Assembly (NCBI RefSeq): GCF_003945595.2
Contig: NW_024104318.1
Coordinates: 558,001-622,000, forward strand
Direction of reading: 5' to 3'
Length of the DNA: 64,000 bases
DNA from: Pipra filicauda
Lineage: Eukaryota > Chordata > Aves > Passeriformes > Pipridae
Shown: positions 13,001-26,998 of the stretch, piece after piece
Layout of the letters: each line of letters begins with the position of its first letter
How positions within the stretch are numbered: the stretch's first letter is position 1
Made by a program: the position numbers and the translations under genes
The notes under the pieces: generated by a model
What the model saw: only the letters and a program-made list of their open reading frames with translations
Databases searched by the model: none
Told to the model about the DNA's origin: nothing

Positions 13001-16000
13001 CCTGTTGTGAGCATGAGGTGTGTAGCTGCAAAGGGGCCTTGGTCCCAGCTCAGATGGTATGAATGTGACTGCTGGAGTGGCTCCAGCATGGTCAGACAGG
13101 GAAGTTTCCATAACACCAGCTGGGCTCTAAGGTCTGCTTCCCAGCTTTGCATTAGCTTCTGTTCCACACTTGATATGAAACAAAATATTATTAAAAAATC
13201 TATGTAGATGTAAATAAGAAATGTATGTAGATCTTTCCATAGAATAGAAATTCTGCATTTCATATACCTGTGCCTAGTAAGTCTTTGGTCAGTGCAGAAT
13301 AGATAGTGCTTGAAGGAATTTCAGTACATCAAGAAGCTGTGTGTTTTGAAGAGGGTGAATTTAGACCTGCGTTGATGAGTTGATGTTTTAGTTTGAATAT
13401 TTTGCTTTCAGAACCCATTTAAACAAATAGTGGCATAATGTGACCTAGTCAATACAAAGGCAGTATGTAGACATGGGAAGGAAAGCATTTAAAATATGAT
13501 AGTTTTTCCCTCTGGTTTAGCACAGAGACGTTTTATTAGGGTGTCTTATGTATGAATATTTACTCAGTTGCCATGTTTCTGAACATGATTTGTGGATTAG
13601 CAGAGGCTGTTTTTCAGAGCAGCTTTCTGTTGTTTCTGTATTGCACTGATTGCACTGTACTACCCATAAGGGCAGTACTTTATATAAGTGTGAAGAAAAC
13701 ACAGATTCTTCTGTGAACATCTTCTAGAAGGATAGTATTGAAATAAAATTCGTGGATGCATCTCAGAATAAGAGATCCTGCCATGCTGTAATGGAAAAAA
13801 AGTTTGCTCTTTTCCACACTGTGATTTTTGTTGTTGTTTATATTTAGTACACTTGTGCATTAATAACTTTGCAATCTAAGATAATTGAGGACAGCAGTTC
13901 ATAATAAGAACAGGTATAAAAACATATAGTAATGCAGATAACACTTCCTAAATATGTCTGGGGAAGAGTTCTTTTAGTGATAGGGCTAAAGAATATATAG
14001 GTATTGAAATGTGAATTAGTATAATAATCTCTATGGAAGACACATGACTGGGAATGATTTAATTCTAGCTTCTGGGGTCAGTTTTGCCTATCCATTCCAT
14101 GAACCACTGTCTTATTTTGGTTTTACCACTATTTGTCCCTCTGATCACAATATATACATCCAGGTCTGTACTGCCTTTGCTTGATTAATGCTGTGATAGT
14201 CAGCAGAACACATTGTTTTGAAATTTCTTTTTTAAGGTTTAACTGGATCACTGACAAGGATTGACAGCTGTTGAGAATACAATAATGAGGATTTTCCTCC
14301 CACTGTCTGTGCAAATTTATCACTGAAGTTTACTGTTCTCATTTACCTGTGGAAGCATTTACCTCTGATGCCATTCCCCTTGTGACCTGCAGCTGTGTTG
14401 CTTTCCTTATCAAAACAACATTGGTTTGTGTAGTTTATATTAATACAGAAATTCACAGCTGGTGCAGCAAATCATGGTTATTAGGTAGAAATGCAAAGGG
14501 GTTACTCCTGAAAAATAATCAGGCTCTTGTCATCTGTCCTGCAGTGTATTCCATGGGTACACATGGCCTATGGAAGACAATTTGAAAAGGTCTGGTGTGC
14601 TTTGTGTGCCAGTTGCTGTTCATCATGTCCTCAGCAGACTTTTTTTTTTTTCCTCACTGACATACAGGTTGTAGGGAGACATCAATAACTAGTACTGATC
14701 AACAGGGGAGTTGTTCAGGGGAGTTGTTCAGGTCTAAATCATTTGGCTGCTGCACCTACAGACTAGTTCAGCCCTTTGCTAGGAAGCATCCCTGAAGTAG
14801 TTTAGAATTCTAAACCTTATGGAACCTTTCAGAGACTTACAGTACTGCAAAGGTACAATTAATAACTTGAAGCGTCTTGAAGGTCAGTGATGGTTTTCTT
14901 GAGGTGGAAGGCTGTCATTCTGCATTTTCTCAATTTCTGGTTGTTTCTTCCACTGCCTCCCAGCCTACTTAGCAATATGCAAAGTCAGACTTCTTTTTCT
15001 CTTCATTTGGTTTGGGCTGTTTGTTTTAAAAAAGCAGTTACTACATTTGTGTTTTTGCTGTGTACTGCATACAAACATGTGACTTGATAGGACATAGAGC
15101 AGAAACCATAAAAATATATGCAGAATTCCAGAAGGGAGGAGATGAACACATTCTTACAGTAGCAAAGCCCTACTTAGCACATAGACTCATCCAGGTAACT
15201 TAGTCATAAGCAGGAAAGAAAGATAGGAATCAATCAAAGGAAGTTAACTCTGGAAAGGGACATTCAAACTCTCACTTGCTGATTGGGCTTATGTCTGTTT
15301 ATTTTTTTAACCTTGGCAGCTTCTTAGTTTTGTTTTGCATTGTCCTTATATCATGAAGGAAATCATATTTTTATTTCCAGTTTTGAATTTTAGACAGAGG
15401 AAAAATTCAGGGAGCTCACTCCTACCCCCCAAATAGTTAAATGTAAGAGCTTGTTAATGAAAGCCTATATAAGAAAAGTAGTGGATAAAGAAAACATAGC
15501 TGTAGAGCCTAATTCTTCTGGATCTTATAGCAAGCTGCAGAAGCCTAGAGAGTTTTTCTTTTTTTGTCATAAGATATACTAGTACACATGCTGCTAATAC
15601 ATATATTTATTTCTATTCTTTAGTCTCACTGGCCTACTGATAGAAAATTTCCTCAAATTGCTTATCATGCTTTCCTGTTCTGTTTTTCAGTAGTGTGACA
15701 GCTTAGCTTTACTTATGTCAATTTAAGCTAGTTTGTGTTAATATATTTGATATATAGTATTCAAATGCTTTCTGAAAATCCTTTAAGTGCTACCAAAAAT
15801 GAGATGGCCTGATCTGGAACATCTTTGATAAACCAGCATGACTCATCCCTGCTATGACAGCTTCTCTCATAAAAGCAGTGAGTGGAGAGATTCTCTGTTT
15901 TTTCTGTTAGATTAAATGACGTACTTTAGAGATGTGTTTGTAATGATACTTGGTTCCTCTTAAAAGGTTTTTGTTTTTATGCTCAGTTGATGTTTGAATG

Positions 16001-19000
16001 GTAGACTGGTGGGAATGGAGAGGTTGCAAGAAAAATTAATGCTGGTCTTTCAGAAGATAATCTTTGTCTTATATGAGAATACTAAAACTTAACTGTGACA
16101 CTGAATATTGTTTGAGATATGTTTTTTACTGATAGTATGCAAAGTTAATATTTAGGAAACTGAGAACACAAAATTATGTGTCTTAGACACTTACATATCT
16201 CACTTCTGTAAGAATCAGCTTGCAGTTGCTTCCTGGGAGCAAAAGAATGGTGTCTTTAAATGTGGTAAATAACAAAAATGTCTGTAAACAAGCTAAAAAC
16301 ATAAACTGAACCGATAAAAGTAAAATTGCAACTAAACATACAGAATTTTATTTGTTTAGTGATTTATGAGAAATACTTCAAGGTTTTAATGGACAGTTTT
16401 GTGGATATGCCTTTTTCACTTTCTGTAGTTACTGTATATACCTGTGAATTGTTGTCCAAGTGTGGATGCAGAGGCTGACTATTCCAGTGTTAATCCATGA
16501 TTGAATTTCGCGGCCTGAGTGCTTAACTCCACGTTTTTCATGTTTTCTTATACCAGCAAATAACTTGTCAGGCAGTGAATAAAGGGGATGGGATATTGAG
16601 TGGTGGAAGTTTCTAGTGCACCTTCTGTTTCACTATTATAGTGGTCCTCACTTCTTTCCTTGAAGTTGCTTCTCTACCTAATAACCCATTTTACTTACCA
16701 TCTTACTTGCTTTCTTTGAGGAGAATAAAACAACTTTCATTTGACTGGGAGCAGATCTACAAATGCCACACAAAAATGGCATAAATAAGAATAAGAGGGG
16801 TTTTTTTCATACTCTTAGTTTTATTGAATGATACTTTAACTCTTGTTAAGCACTCATTAAGTCAAATTACAAAAAATGAAACTGTTTAGGGATGAGATAC
16901 TACTTAGCATGACCAAAGGTGATATAATCTAGCCCAAATGCCAGTTTCCAGTTTATTTCAGTTTAACAATAATAAAAATGAAATAGCTTAATTGGTGCTT
17001 TTGGGATTTGCTGATGATATGCTAGAGAAATGGACTGAACTGTATTCAAAATAGCAACACAAATATCAGTGCTGTCATATTTAAATTTGCTATGGCTGAG
17101 GGACTTATTTTTCCCTTCTTTATTTTTTTTTCCCTCTCCTCCTCTTGGCTTCTCCTTCTGAAGCTGTATTTGGGTTTCACTGGGAAGCATGTACTTTATG
17201 ATGGTAATACTGTTTAGTGTGACTTGACATTTTTTTCAGGGAGATAATGTACTCGGGAGTGTCTCCTTCCAGGCCCAATGACTCAGAAAGCTCTGAAAAT
17301 ATACCACGGTGTGGGAAACTTCAGAAGCATTGCAGGAGGAATTGCTGATGACTAATTCAGTGACAAAACAGTGGGAATCAGATGCGTTTTTTGCGTGTGG
17401 TTGATCCACACTTTAACTTATTACATACAATATATTTCTGCTGGACATCAGTGTGATTTGGAATAGCTGCTACCCCACTTACTATTTGTAACCTCAACGT
17501 ATAGACCTGATATGCATCTAATACTCATAATGAGTCTTTCATAATCTCCTAATATCCTGTCTGTTGTATATTTGCACAAATCATACTGAAACTGACTTTT
17601 GTCTATTGTAAAATTTCTTTACTTTGTTAAAGATTAGAGATAATTTATGTTAATTTAAATGTTTAAAACAGATGAAGAGTGATACCTCCTTATGCAGTTT
17701 CATTTCCATGGAAGACTGTCATTGATGAGTGAAAACTGGGGTATAGGTTTATATGAAAGAAAGTAAAGACCCTCGTTTAATCATTTTATGTAACTTACAA
17801 ACCTGAGAAAAGTGGACAAACTGATACAGTGGTGAGATGAGGTTGTCTTGTCTAGTGAAGCAGAACCCTGCTGTCTTGAAGTATCAAAGTTAAGATCCAT
17901 TTGTCTGGCCAAGTTAATCTTTTAGGTGTGTGTCTATTGTAAGTATGTTAATAGAGATGATGATTCCAGCTTGTACCTTTTGTTTTTGGAGATCCTGATG
18001 GAAAACATTCTCTTCTGTTAACACAGTTGGAAGATGACATTAGAGTGCATTTTACTTTTTAAGTGTTTCTGAGCAACTTAAATTTGAGTTGAATTTCTTT
18101 GGTTCTAACTGTTGAACAGACTATTGGAAATAAGGGTCTTGCAAACAATTGAAAAAGAGTAACATATGTGAAGAAAAAGAGGAATAATAACAATAGTGAA
18201 TTTATTTCTTGAAATAATGTCAGGGATGCAGTTCTAGTGAGCATCACTGAAATAATTATGAGCTAGGTTTTGCAAAAATCTATATGACAGGGAAAGATCT
18301 AGAAATCGTGAATTGAGTCTCCTCCATCACGAAGAGAGACATTCTACACTGAGACTATATTTGTCTTGAGTGTCTTTCATGAAAACAAAGTTTCAGGCAT
18401 TAAGCAATACCTCTTACCCTCTGAAGGTGTTAGCTGAAAGGTTACCAGAAGTGCTGGAGTCTTGGCAAAATCAAAGAAGTTAAGAGTAAGGTTATGAAAA
18501 AATATCCAAATAGATGGTTAAGTATCATCTACAATAATAAAATATTACTTCAGGAGCATAAAAGCATGATGTAATTAACTTCACTCTTCCTATGCTGTTT
18601 TAAGCACATTGGCAAAACCAATTTGTGTCAGAAGTGAACAACGAGATGTATATTTTGTAGTAAGTGAAACATCTGCCTTGGATAAATAAAGTTGCATAGA
18701 TACATGTCTAGGACAGGGAGTGATTCTTTATTTGACTGCAGAGCTTATGTATGTTCAGGTTTTAAAATCTGCTAGAGCAATCTCCTGATCTTGAATAATG
18801 CTTTCTCTGTTAAGTCCTTTAATAGCAGCAGTTGTTAGTCATTTCTGCAAGAGGCCTGTGAGACTGGAGAAATTGCCATCTATTTTGACCCCATTGGTTC
18901 TAAAAGAAAAATAAAAAAAAATCCATGTTAGTCTAGTAGATCCTTTTTAAAAGACAGCACTCCCTTCCCAATTCTAAATGTCACTGAGAGGAGCAACACT

Positions 19001-19069
19001 AGAACCTGTTCAGTGACTTAGCTCAGGTTTAGAGCTGCTGTTTGACTCTCGAACTGCAAAGTATTATGG
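13001..19069. other. Noncoding stretch, no gene seen
   Basis: No supportable coding region. Landmarks are a T12 tract at 14640-14651, a 13-base unit repeated 2.3 times at 14703-14732 and a pyrimidine-rich tract at about 17103-17162. That tract resembles the run before a splice acceptor, but no open exon with a donor follows it. Confidence 0.7.
14703..14732 (+). repeat. Short tandem repeat, 13-base unit
   Basis: Two exact copies of caggggagttgtt lie head to tail (14703-14715 and 14716-14728), followed by the first four bases of a third copy. This looks like a recent slippage duplication. Confidence 0.85.
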
Positions 19070-19335
19070 TGTCCTGATTTTGGCTGAGATAGTTAATTTC
19101 CTTTGTAGTAGCTGGTACAGTGCAGCATTTTGAATTTAGTATGAGACTAATGTTGATAACACAGTGATGTTTTAGTTGTTGCTAAGTGGTGCTTACTCTA
19201 ACTCAAGGACTTTTTAGTTTCCCCTACTCTGCCACCGAGCAGGTGTACAAGATGCTGTGGGAGGGAGCACAGCCAGGACAGCTGACCTGAACTGACCAAA
19301 GGAATATTCCATAACATGGAGCATCGTGCTCAGGA

Positions 19336-19341
19336 TATAAA
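19336..19341 (+). promoter_or_regulatory. LTR TATA box
   Basis: TATAAA lies 174 bases before the ATTAAA signal inside the LTR, in the order U3 promoter then R polyadenylation expected of a retroviral LTR. It could still drive low-level transcription to the right. Confidence 0.65.
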
Positions 19342-19509
19342 CTGGGAGGTGCTGATTGCTGCTGGGGGACTGGCTGGGCATCAGCCAGTATGTGGTGAGC
19401 AATTGTGCATCACTTGTCTTTATTACTCTATTTTCTTATCTACCTTCTCTTTGTTATCTCACTTTTCATTGTTATTATTATTATCATTATATTTTACTTT
19501 ATTTCAGTT

Positions 19510-19515
19510 ATTAAA
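19510..19515 (+). terminator. LTR polyadenylation-type signal
   Basis: ATTAAA lies in the conserved context ttattaaactgttctta after the ATT-rich run, at the position usual for this LTR class. Confidence 0.5.
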
Positions 19516-21601
19516 CTGTTCTTATCTTTGTTTTTCCAATTCTCTGCCCCATCCCACCATAGAGATAGGTGTGCAAGCAAGCCTCTGCACAGTACCTAGT
19601 TGTTGACTGGGGTTAAACCACAACCTGTGGAAACAAAATTGAAATTGAGGTTAAGAAAAAACAAGGACTGTTGCTTTCTACTCTTTTCTTTTTTTCACGG
19701 CCCATTAGCAGTGGTGCCAGGCAGACCAAACATTTAAGTATCTAATTAAAGATGAGTAAATGTCATTGAGAAAAACTTGCAAGATGTAAATAATGTCAAC
19801 TGAAGAAAAAATTTCTCATTCTGCTATAAATAAAGTGTTAGAACTGAAAACATACACATTCTGGGAAGTAAAGAACAGACCATGCATCAGATGATATCTC
19901 AGAGGTGCCCTGATGTTAATGAAGTGTAGTTCTCACTGCTGCTCCAATTAGAGACCAAACCCTGCAGTGAGTGTTCTTGGCCAGTCTTCAGGAGCATCCT
20001 AGTAGCTGTTGGGAGTTCAGCCTTGGTTCATGGTGGCTTTAGCATAACTCACTGCAAAATAATGAGGATGCATCACATATTCTTTCCCCCCTCCACTTCT
20101 GAGCTGCTTAGAAAATCCTGGTAGATGAGGAAATGGAAAGGCCTGTATAATAGAGGAGACTTGAAAGTCACTGCCCTTCACAGTGTGTTGCCCGAACTAA
20201 AAGCAAGTGGTTTGGTAACTCCATTTCAATACTTTTGATGAAAAGGGTCTGGCCTGCCTTAATATTTGATCAGTGTTGAGAACATGTGTTGCAACTCCCA
20301 CATAACTTGCTCTTGTCATTACTGGAATTGCAGTAATCCACTGAAAGAAGGAAGTAGCAGCAATATGTCAGGAGTATAGAGAAAGATTTTAAAATGCAAA
20401 ACTAGTTAGTAAAAGATGAAGACATGTTTAGTAAAAGAAATTTTCATGTTGACAATTCAAATTCTACAACGTTGACCTAATTTGGATTTTCCTGAAGTCG
20501 GTGGTAAAGGGTAACAGAATTGGGCCAAAACTGAGTCCTTTGAGAGTCCCATTTCTGCAGAAATTTAATTTTAGATATTTTCTAATTATGACTCTTCTCC
20601 ATTTTTGTGCCCAGTCAATCCTGATTTTTTTTATAGTCCCTGTTTAGCAGAAGGCACTGTCTTAGTGTGGCTGGGATCCCAAATGTGCCAATTATAGAAG
20701 GAAAGGAAGAAGAAATCTGGCTAACAATGAAATAATAGATTTGTCCCTCCTGCAGTCCTCCCTCTTGTTCTTCTGACATAGGGGAGAAGAGTTTGGGGAT
20801 AACTGTAGAGGACAGAAACTTCTGTTCTGCAGTGGATCCATTCCTGGAGTGGCAGTAAACACACTTGTAGGTCTGTGCTACATGATAAGGTTTCATAAGT
20901 TTTATAATGTGTTTCCTTTATTATTTAAAAGCTTTTAAGCACTCAGGATTTCTGTGGTGGAATCACAGAACAGCTATGTACACATTACTGTGCATCCTTC
21001 GTTGAAGTATTAGCGTTCAGTTAAAGATGACTTTTTCTTGAGAAGCAACTTCATTTTCTTCAAGTATTTTCTTCAAAGATACTGGTGATAAATATATACT
21101 ATTCCAGTAATACAGAATGATCATTAAAATGCATTATGCCTTTATATTGGTTGGGTTTCATTTCCCTATTGTTGTTTAGAACTGTGGTGATGGTTTTCTT
21201 CTGTGTAAAAAGAAAATCAATGCCTGTAGTTAGGTGGGTTGGTTGTTTCCAGGAGTTGTGCAGATGATGTTTTAGTTCAGCAAAAGCATTTTTTGTCCTC
21301 GACACGTTTGACTGGTGATTTAAAGACCATTTAAGGCCTTGAGAAAGGCTTCTAGGATGTATCAAAAGAAAAAAGTCAGCTCTTATTCAGACTTGTTAGA
21401 TGTCAAATTTGAATTTTGGCTAGTAGACATTAACCTTATTTATGTATTCCAGTACATGCACACAAGTGTAAACAAGCCATATATTGCCTGGATAACAGAC
21501 CAGAATTGGCTTTAGGTCTGCATATCTAAGCAGTGTACTTTCAAATTTGGCCTTTCTGCCTTTATACTGTTTTTATTTTTTTTAATAGTGTGATTGAAAG
21601 G

Positions 21602-21659
21602 TAAAAAAAGCCCAACAATAAAAACCATTCCCATCCACTCTCCCAACAAACAAACAAAC
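21602..21659 (-). repeat. A/C-rich low-complexity tract ending in (CAAA)n
   Basis: Ends with three caaa units after a cccatcc/ctccc stretch; G/T-rich on the minus strand. Confidence 0.75.
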
Positions 21660-21747
21660 TTCCTGCCTTGACACTGCATAAGTATCTTTTTCTGAAAACA
21701 AATCCAGTAAATTTTCTGATTAGTGTTATAAACTTACAAAAATGAAA

Positions 21748-21770
21748 GCATATATTATGCATATATTATG
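21748..21770 (+). repeat. Short tandem repeat, 11-base unit
   Basis: Two exact head-to-tail copies of gcatatattat, followed by one more g. A small slippage duplication in AT-rich DNA. Confidence 0.85.
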
Positions 21771-23428
21771 TCCCACTGCAGGGAGTGGGACACCAATTTG
21801 AGTTGAAAAAAAGAGAAATATAAAATAGTGATTATTTTGGCGAGGTTGGTAAAACATACTGAACATCTGTAAGAGAAAACTAAGGTATTTTTTTCCAGTT
21901 ATTATTTGCATGGGGATTTATGGAAACAGGGGATCCAGAAGAGTTAAAATGCTTCTCCAGCCTCCTCTATATGAAGAACACTTCTTAAAAATCCTGGGAA
22001 GCAGCAATATTTTCCCCTGGAAGCTATAATAAGCCTTTTGTATGACATTTTTAAGCAGATAGGGGAAATAATGTTAGGAGTTAAACGCTTTTTGCTTCCC
22101 TATTCCAGTCTGAAGTATTTCTGTGAGAACAGTTTTGATCTCTCTTTGTGTTTTGTTGTTGCTATTTGCAAGGTGGAGATAAGGCTGATTGTTTCACAAG
22201 GAGTCTCTCCATGTACAGAAAGGTGGGAACTTGCCAGTGTCTCGTAGAAAGTTAATTTTTAAAACAGTGAAAGAGCTTGGGATGAAAAAAGGGCAGAGGA
22301 AGAAAATTCAAAACAGTCTAATAAGCATTTATTGCGTATTATGTGTATTACAGGAGAATTGCAAATATAAACATGAGTAATTCAGAATTCTTTTGTTATA
22401 ACTGTATCAGCAGTTACACTTTTTTTAAGACCTTGACAGACATAGCAGTAGCAATGGAAGCCAGTATGAAAAGTAGCCAACATTAGTAAAAATACAAAAT
22501 AACTTCTGTTCAAAAGGTATGGGAAGGAACTCACGTGCTTGTTCTGTAAATGTTGATCTGACTATGAAGCTTCAATTAAAGTAGTAGAAATGATTGGTCA
22601 TAAAATGAAATTAGTAATTGCACTGGAGTGTCATGATTGTGTCAAGAACTGTTCTGTCAACCAATGAGAGACACAAATAACATGCTATTTGGCAGACACA
22701 AAAGATTGTTGGAATTCAGTCGAAAAACAATTGTTTTTTTTCCTGAAGATTTAAAAGTTAAACTGTTTTGATTTTTATTTGAATCCATTCATGTATCTGC
22801 CTAATCCTAAAATATTTAATTTCTTTAACATAAACCCACATATTTCAGAGAATTTTGTTTTCTGCACTAAAAACTACAGACAAAGTTGTCTGTGTGTTTA
22901 TTTTTAGATTTAACATATTTCCCTTTCGCTTGCTACTATCATGAGATATTTCATCTTTGGTGTAGTATAACTACAAGTTATACTTGTTGGAACTTCAAGT
23001 TATATTAAATGCTGATACACTTAGTTTATTTTAACCCTTTTAAGGTTAATGTATTACTTTTGCAGTGGATCAGTTTTTACAATCTTGGAGACCTGACTCT
23101 CAAGGTCTGTTCAGGTGTCATCTTTCCTCACACCTATATGTGTCTTTATTCTCTTTAACGTTCATATTCTAACATTCTGAACAATTCCTGTCATTATTCA
23201 ACATGGAGATTCTCTGAACATGACATTAATAAAAGCTTCCATCTGTGACTGCAGTTTTAGCACTATTTTACTTAATTAGCTTTTTTTCCCTATTTTTTTT
23301 TTTAAATAAATTTGAATTGCCCTTGTAACCTGGTCTGGATTTCTACTGACCAGTTTCAGGGAGCAGACTCTGAACTGTTTCTAAATCCTTAGCATGGCTT
23401 CACTCCTTAGTGGTCAGCATAGCAGTGA

Positions 23429-23443
23429 TTTTTTTTTTTTTTT
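23429..23443 (+). repeat. T15 homopolymer
   Basis: Fifteen consecutive T. No retroposed body is recognisable next to it. Confidence 0.9.
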
Positions 23444-26400
23444 GATATTTTGTTTTCTGCATATCAGTTGCTATGCTATAACACGTCAATTTTCATTTTT
23501 GATCTAGTTTTCATCTGTAGTCTTTCAGCCATTATTAAAACTTCCTAGTTAGTACTAGCTAGCTAGAAAATTATTAAGACAGGTTTTGTAGATTTAGTAT
23601 TCTAAGATAACAGGGCAAATGGAGAGAACACAGCTGACCAGTAATGCCACCTGGGGAATAAAAAAGGTTTAGTTATTTCAAACCTCCTGGTGACTTAGCA
23701 CGTCCCTTTAGTAAAGGAAAGGTTTGGAACAGAGGAATAAACTTTATGCCAGTTTTTTCTCCTTCCAGAAGTCTCTGTATGTAATGGACTACATTGAAAT
23801 AAATGTTGAGAGGTACAGAAAAGATTTTTAAAATTTAGGTAAAACAAGGAATTGTTTGAATCTCAGTAAACAGCACTTGAAGTGCCTGACCGAGTAGGTG
23901 CTACAGAGAATTCTGAATTTATCTCCAGCTGTATCTATTTCATGTAACACACACAAAAAATAATGCTAAACACTTATCAGACTGAATTATGCATTTTCTG
24001 GCTTGGTTGCTGACATATCCAGGTGGCAGTCTGACCTATTTTTCTGTGCTGTATAAACACTGTAATGAAACTGAAAAAAATAATTGTGTTGCACTGTAGG
24101 TCAGTTCTGGTGTTTTCCACGCAACTTGTGTGTCTCTGTGACTGGGAGTTGTGAAATCTCCAAATACCTGATTTAAAATTAATTTTCTTTTAAGAACAGC
24201 ATCTCATTTATTTTTGGGTGCGTAGATTACTGGAGAAATTATTACAGAATTAGTTTGTAAGTCTTCTGCAACAGTTCTTATTTTTCATTTTGTGTACTTT
24301 GTTATCTTGAAATATCTTCATGAAATGGCATTTTAAGCTCTCTGTCTTGCACTCCCTCTTTTGCTTTGGCCATACAGCTGATAGACCAAGTAGGAGTGGC
24401 AGGTTACATAGCTCTAGAGGTAAGAACTCCAAGTTAAAGGCTCAAGCATACCTTAGCCCTGAATTACAGTAAAATTATAGTTGTGTTTCAAGAAACAACC
24501 CTCAGCATAGGAAGATATAATGCATGTTGCTAGTTGGAAGTCCAGCATGGCTTAGTATAACCAGGCAGGCAGAGATGAGCTCAAAATAAAAAAGGGAATG
24601 CACTGTAACTTTTCCTTTCTGAATTGAAACCTCTACTGAGTGTTCAGAGAAAGCTGGAGAAAGGTTGATTATAGATTTTAGAGGTAAGAGTAAAACCAGC
24701 ATAGTGTGCCAGAACTGCCCGTGCTTCCTGTGCAGAGGTGCTGCAGGATCTTTGGCCTCGTGCCACATGTGAGCTGTGAGCTTGTGGGCATGGGGGGACC
24801 AAATGACAACCAGTGCCTTGGTTTGGCTCTCAGTTTCCTCTCCCACCTCCTCCATTTAAATGAACCTTGAGAGGGCAGAGCGGAGTTAACCTTGGCATCA
24901 AATGCAATCATAGTGTTAGTAAGAAAAAGGAATCTTTAGCACTGTTTACAAACTGTATCCTGATTCTAAATCTGCTCTAACCTAGAGTGGCTTAAAGGTT
25001 GTTTTTTTTGTCAACACCAAATTTCACCTTAAGTCCATGAAAGTGGCAATGATTTCAGAGGGAGACTACATCTACTAAAGGCCAGAAGTTGGCTTTTTGC
25101 CTGCTCTTGTGTTTGGCTGAAATGTACAGTTCCTTGCTAATGCTTATCCTTTTGTTATCGTTATCGACAGAAACTATTTGTCAAAACCTTAATCATTGAC
25201 TAAGCTATCATTCTTCACCTGAGTAAGTCCACTGAATTTAACTGAAACAGGAAACTTCATATCAAAGTGTCGTATCTTACAATAAAGGCTAATTAATTAT
25301 AAGTTACTGTACAGTGACTTATTCATGTAAGAAAAAACCAGGCTATGGTCTATATAAAAAATATCTTTTTTTATGTTAATATTAAATTTAGGATGTATTT
25401 TGTTCCATTAAGTGTAGGTATGAGAATTTTTTTTTTTTTCTGTTTTACTGTATAGCATACTCTAAACCCCTTTTGGGAAAAGATGTAATACCTTTCCCCT
25501 TTGGACAATTAAGGCTGTCAGTTATATCAGTTCTTCCTGTTGGCCTTTCTGTTTCTCCTGTAAATGCTATTCCATTTTTCTCTCCTGTGTAGTTAATTCC
25601 CAGCAGTTGCAAGGAATCTTTCCCTGTCCCCTTGCATTATTATATCTCTTAAAGATTGTAAATAGGCTTTTCAGACTAGTTTCTTCTGGCTTAGAGACAA
25701 AGCATATCAGACATAACTATTTTTCTTTTGCTGTTCCTTGAGAGGGCTGCTTATTTCCAGTTGGAATAGCTGTAAAAGGATTCCTGACAAGTTGGTTTAT
25801 CATGCACTATTTCATCCATTACTTTGAGAGAACTACTTTAAGATTCAAGCCTCTCCACAGGGTATTTCACACGTCCAAATGAATGATGTGGACTGTTGGG
25901 CTGCATAACTTTCATGCTGCTCAGAGATGTAAATTGTACTCTGAATTTTTCCTTATTTGTTTTATCTCTGTTTTTCTTCAATAATAACTTGAAGACTGAA
26001 ACTTGTATGAACTTCTTTTTCTTAACACTCTGTCAGTTACAAATTGAGTGGACAAAAGCTAACAGATTTGTTTGATGGCACCTTCTGTTTTCATGTGTTG
26101 TTTGTATTCCTTTTTGTGATGCAACAGAACTCTGTTAAAGCACTGGTTAAGAATGTGAAAGAACTAGGATAAAAGGCATAATTTTCATTTCAGAAGAGTG
26201 AAAAGTTCTCCTTTTGTTCTGTTGAAGGAGGGATTTTGCCCTGCCTTGTGCTATGTACAGACAGTAGAGGGTGAGATGATATTTTGCTTTTCATCCCTTC
26301 ACTTATTTAAAATAAAAAAATAAACACCAAAATGCAGAATATTTAGAAGTGTTAGGTCACCAGTAAATACCAGATTCCTTCAAAAACCATTTGATAGTGA

Positions 26401-26998
26401 TTTTTCTGAGCATTTGAGCTGCTCAGGAAAGAACATATCTAGACCTGCTGTACACACCAACTCCCACATGGTGTATTTCTGCCTCCAGCAGTGCTTTTGC
26501 TGGCTCTAGGGAGAACAGCGTAAAAAGTATTTCTCCCTCTAGGCCACAGAGCAGGAAACAGCACAAGGAATAGCCTGCACGTCTAGTATTTTTTTAGGCA
26601 TAGACCTTGCCTGGGGATGTAGTAAAATATTTAGTAAAGGGAGAGAAATAAATAGGTAGAGGATATATGAATGGTTTTGTTTTCCCAAGTTCTATAGGAA
26701 AACATTAAATGGTGAAAGTTTTCTAGTTGTTGACTTATTGGTTTGCTTTAACTGTCTCAAAATAACTTGGTATTTGCTCTATGTGGCTGAGAATAGATGC
26801 CAATTATAAGCTGTCTGTGAGCTCTGCAGACAGTGGTCATGGACAGTAGCTTATTGTCATCAGCCTGCTTCAGCAGTAAATATCATTATCTTGTTTGTGT
26901 GGCACCATGGTAGAGATCTCTTGATACTGAGTTGCTGCCTCCCTGTTCTCTCTTCTTCCCCTCACCTTTCTTTTTCTGTATCCCTTTGCATACTGCAG

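Larger units (their letters stand above)
19065..19630 (+). mobile_element. Solo LTR of an avian ERVL-type endogenous retrovirus, with target-site duplication
   Basis: The element runs from the terminal TG at 19070 to about 19625. Its start (tgtcctgattttggctgaga) and end (ctggggttaaaccacaac) match the LTR class I recall as common in neoavian genomes (class III, ERVL; TguLTR5-like, family name from memory). A TATAAA box lies at 19336-19341, and an ATTAAA polyadenylation-type signal at 19510-19515 follows a run of ATT repeats. The flanking pentamers tatgg (19065-19069) and tgtgg (19626-19630) agree at four of five bases, fitting a 5-bp target-site duplication with one later change. No gag, pol or second LTR is present on either side, so this is a solo LTR left by recombination. 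The last base is c instead of the usual terminal a. Small open frames inside it (19214-19402 minus, 19316-19606 plus) are not genes. Confidence 0.9.
19631..26937. other. Noncoding stretch, no gene seen
   Basis: No coding feature that I can support. Landmarks are an A/C-rich tract at 21602-21659, an 11-base unit (gcatatattat) repeated twice at 21748-21770, and T-tracts of 11 (23293-23303), 15 (23429-23443) and 13 (25427-25439). The 117-residue minus frame at 24502-24855 has no recognisable domain. The segment 19890-19920 faintly resembles the CR1 3' end but does not continue, so it is not called. Confidence 0.7.

Noticed and set aside
19890..19925. CR1-like phrase (agatgatatctcagaggt)
   Set aside because: The similarity does not extend to the CR1 terminal motif or upstream blocks.
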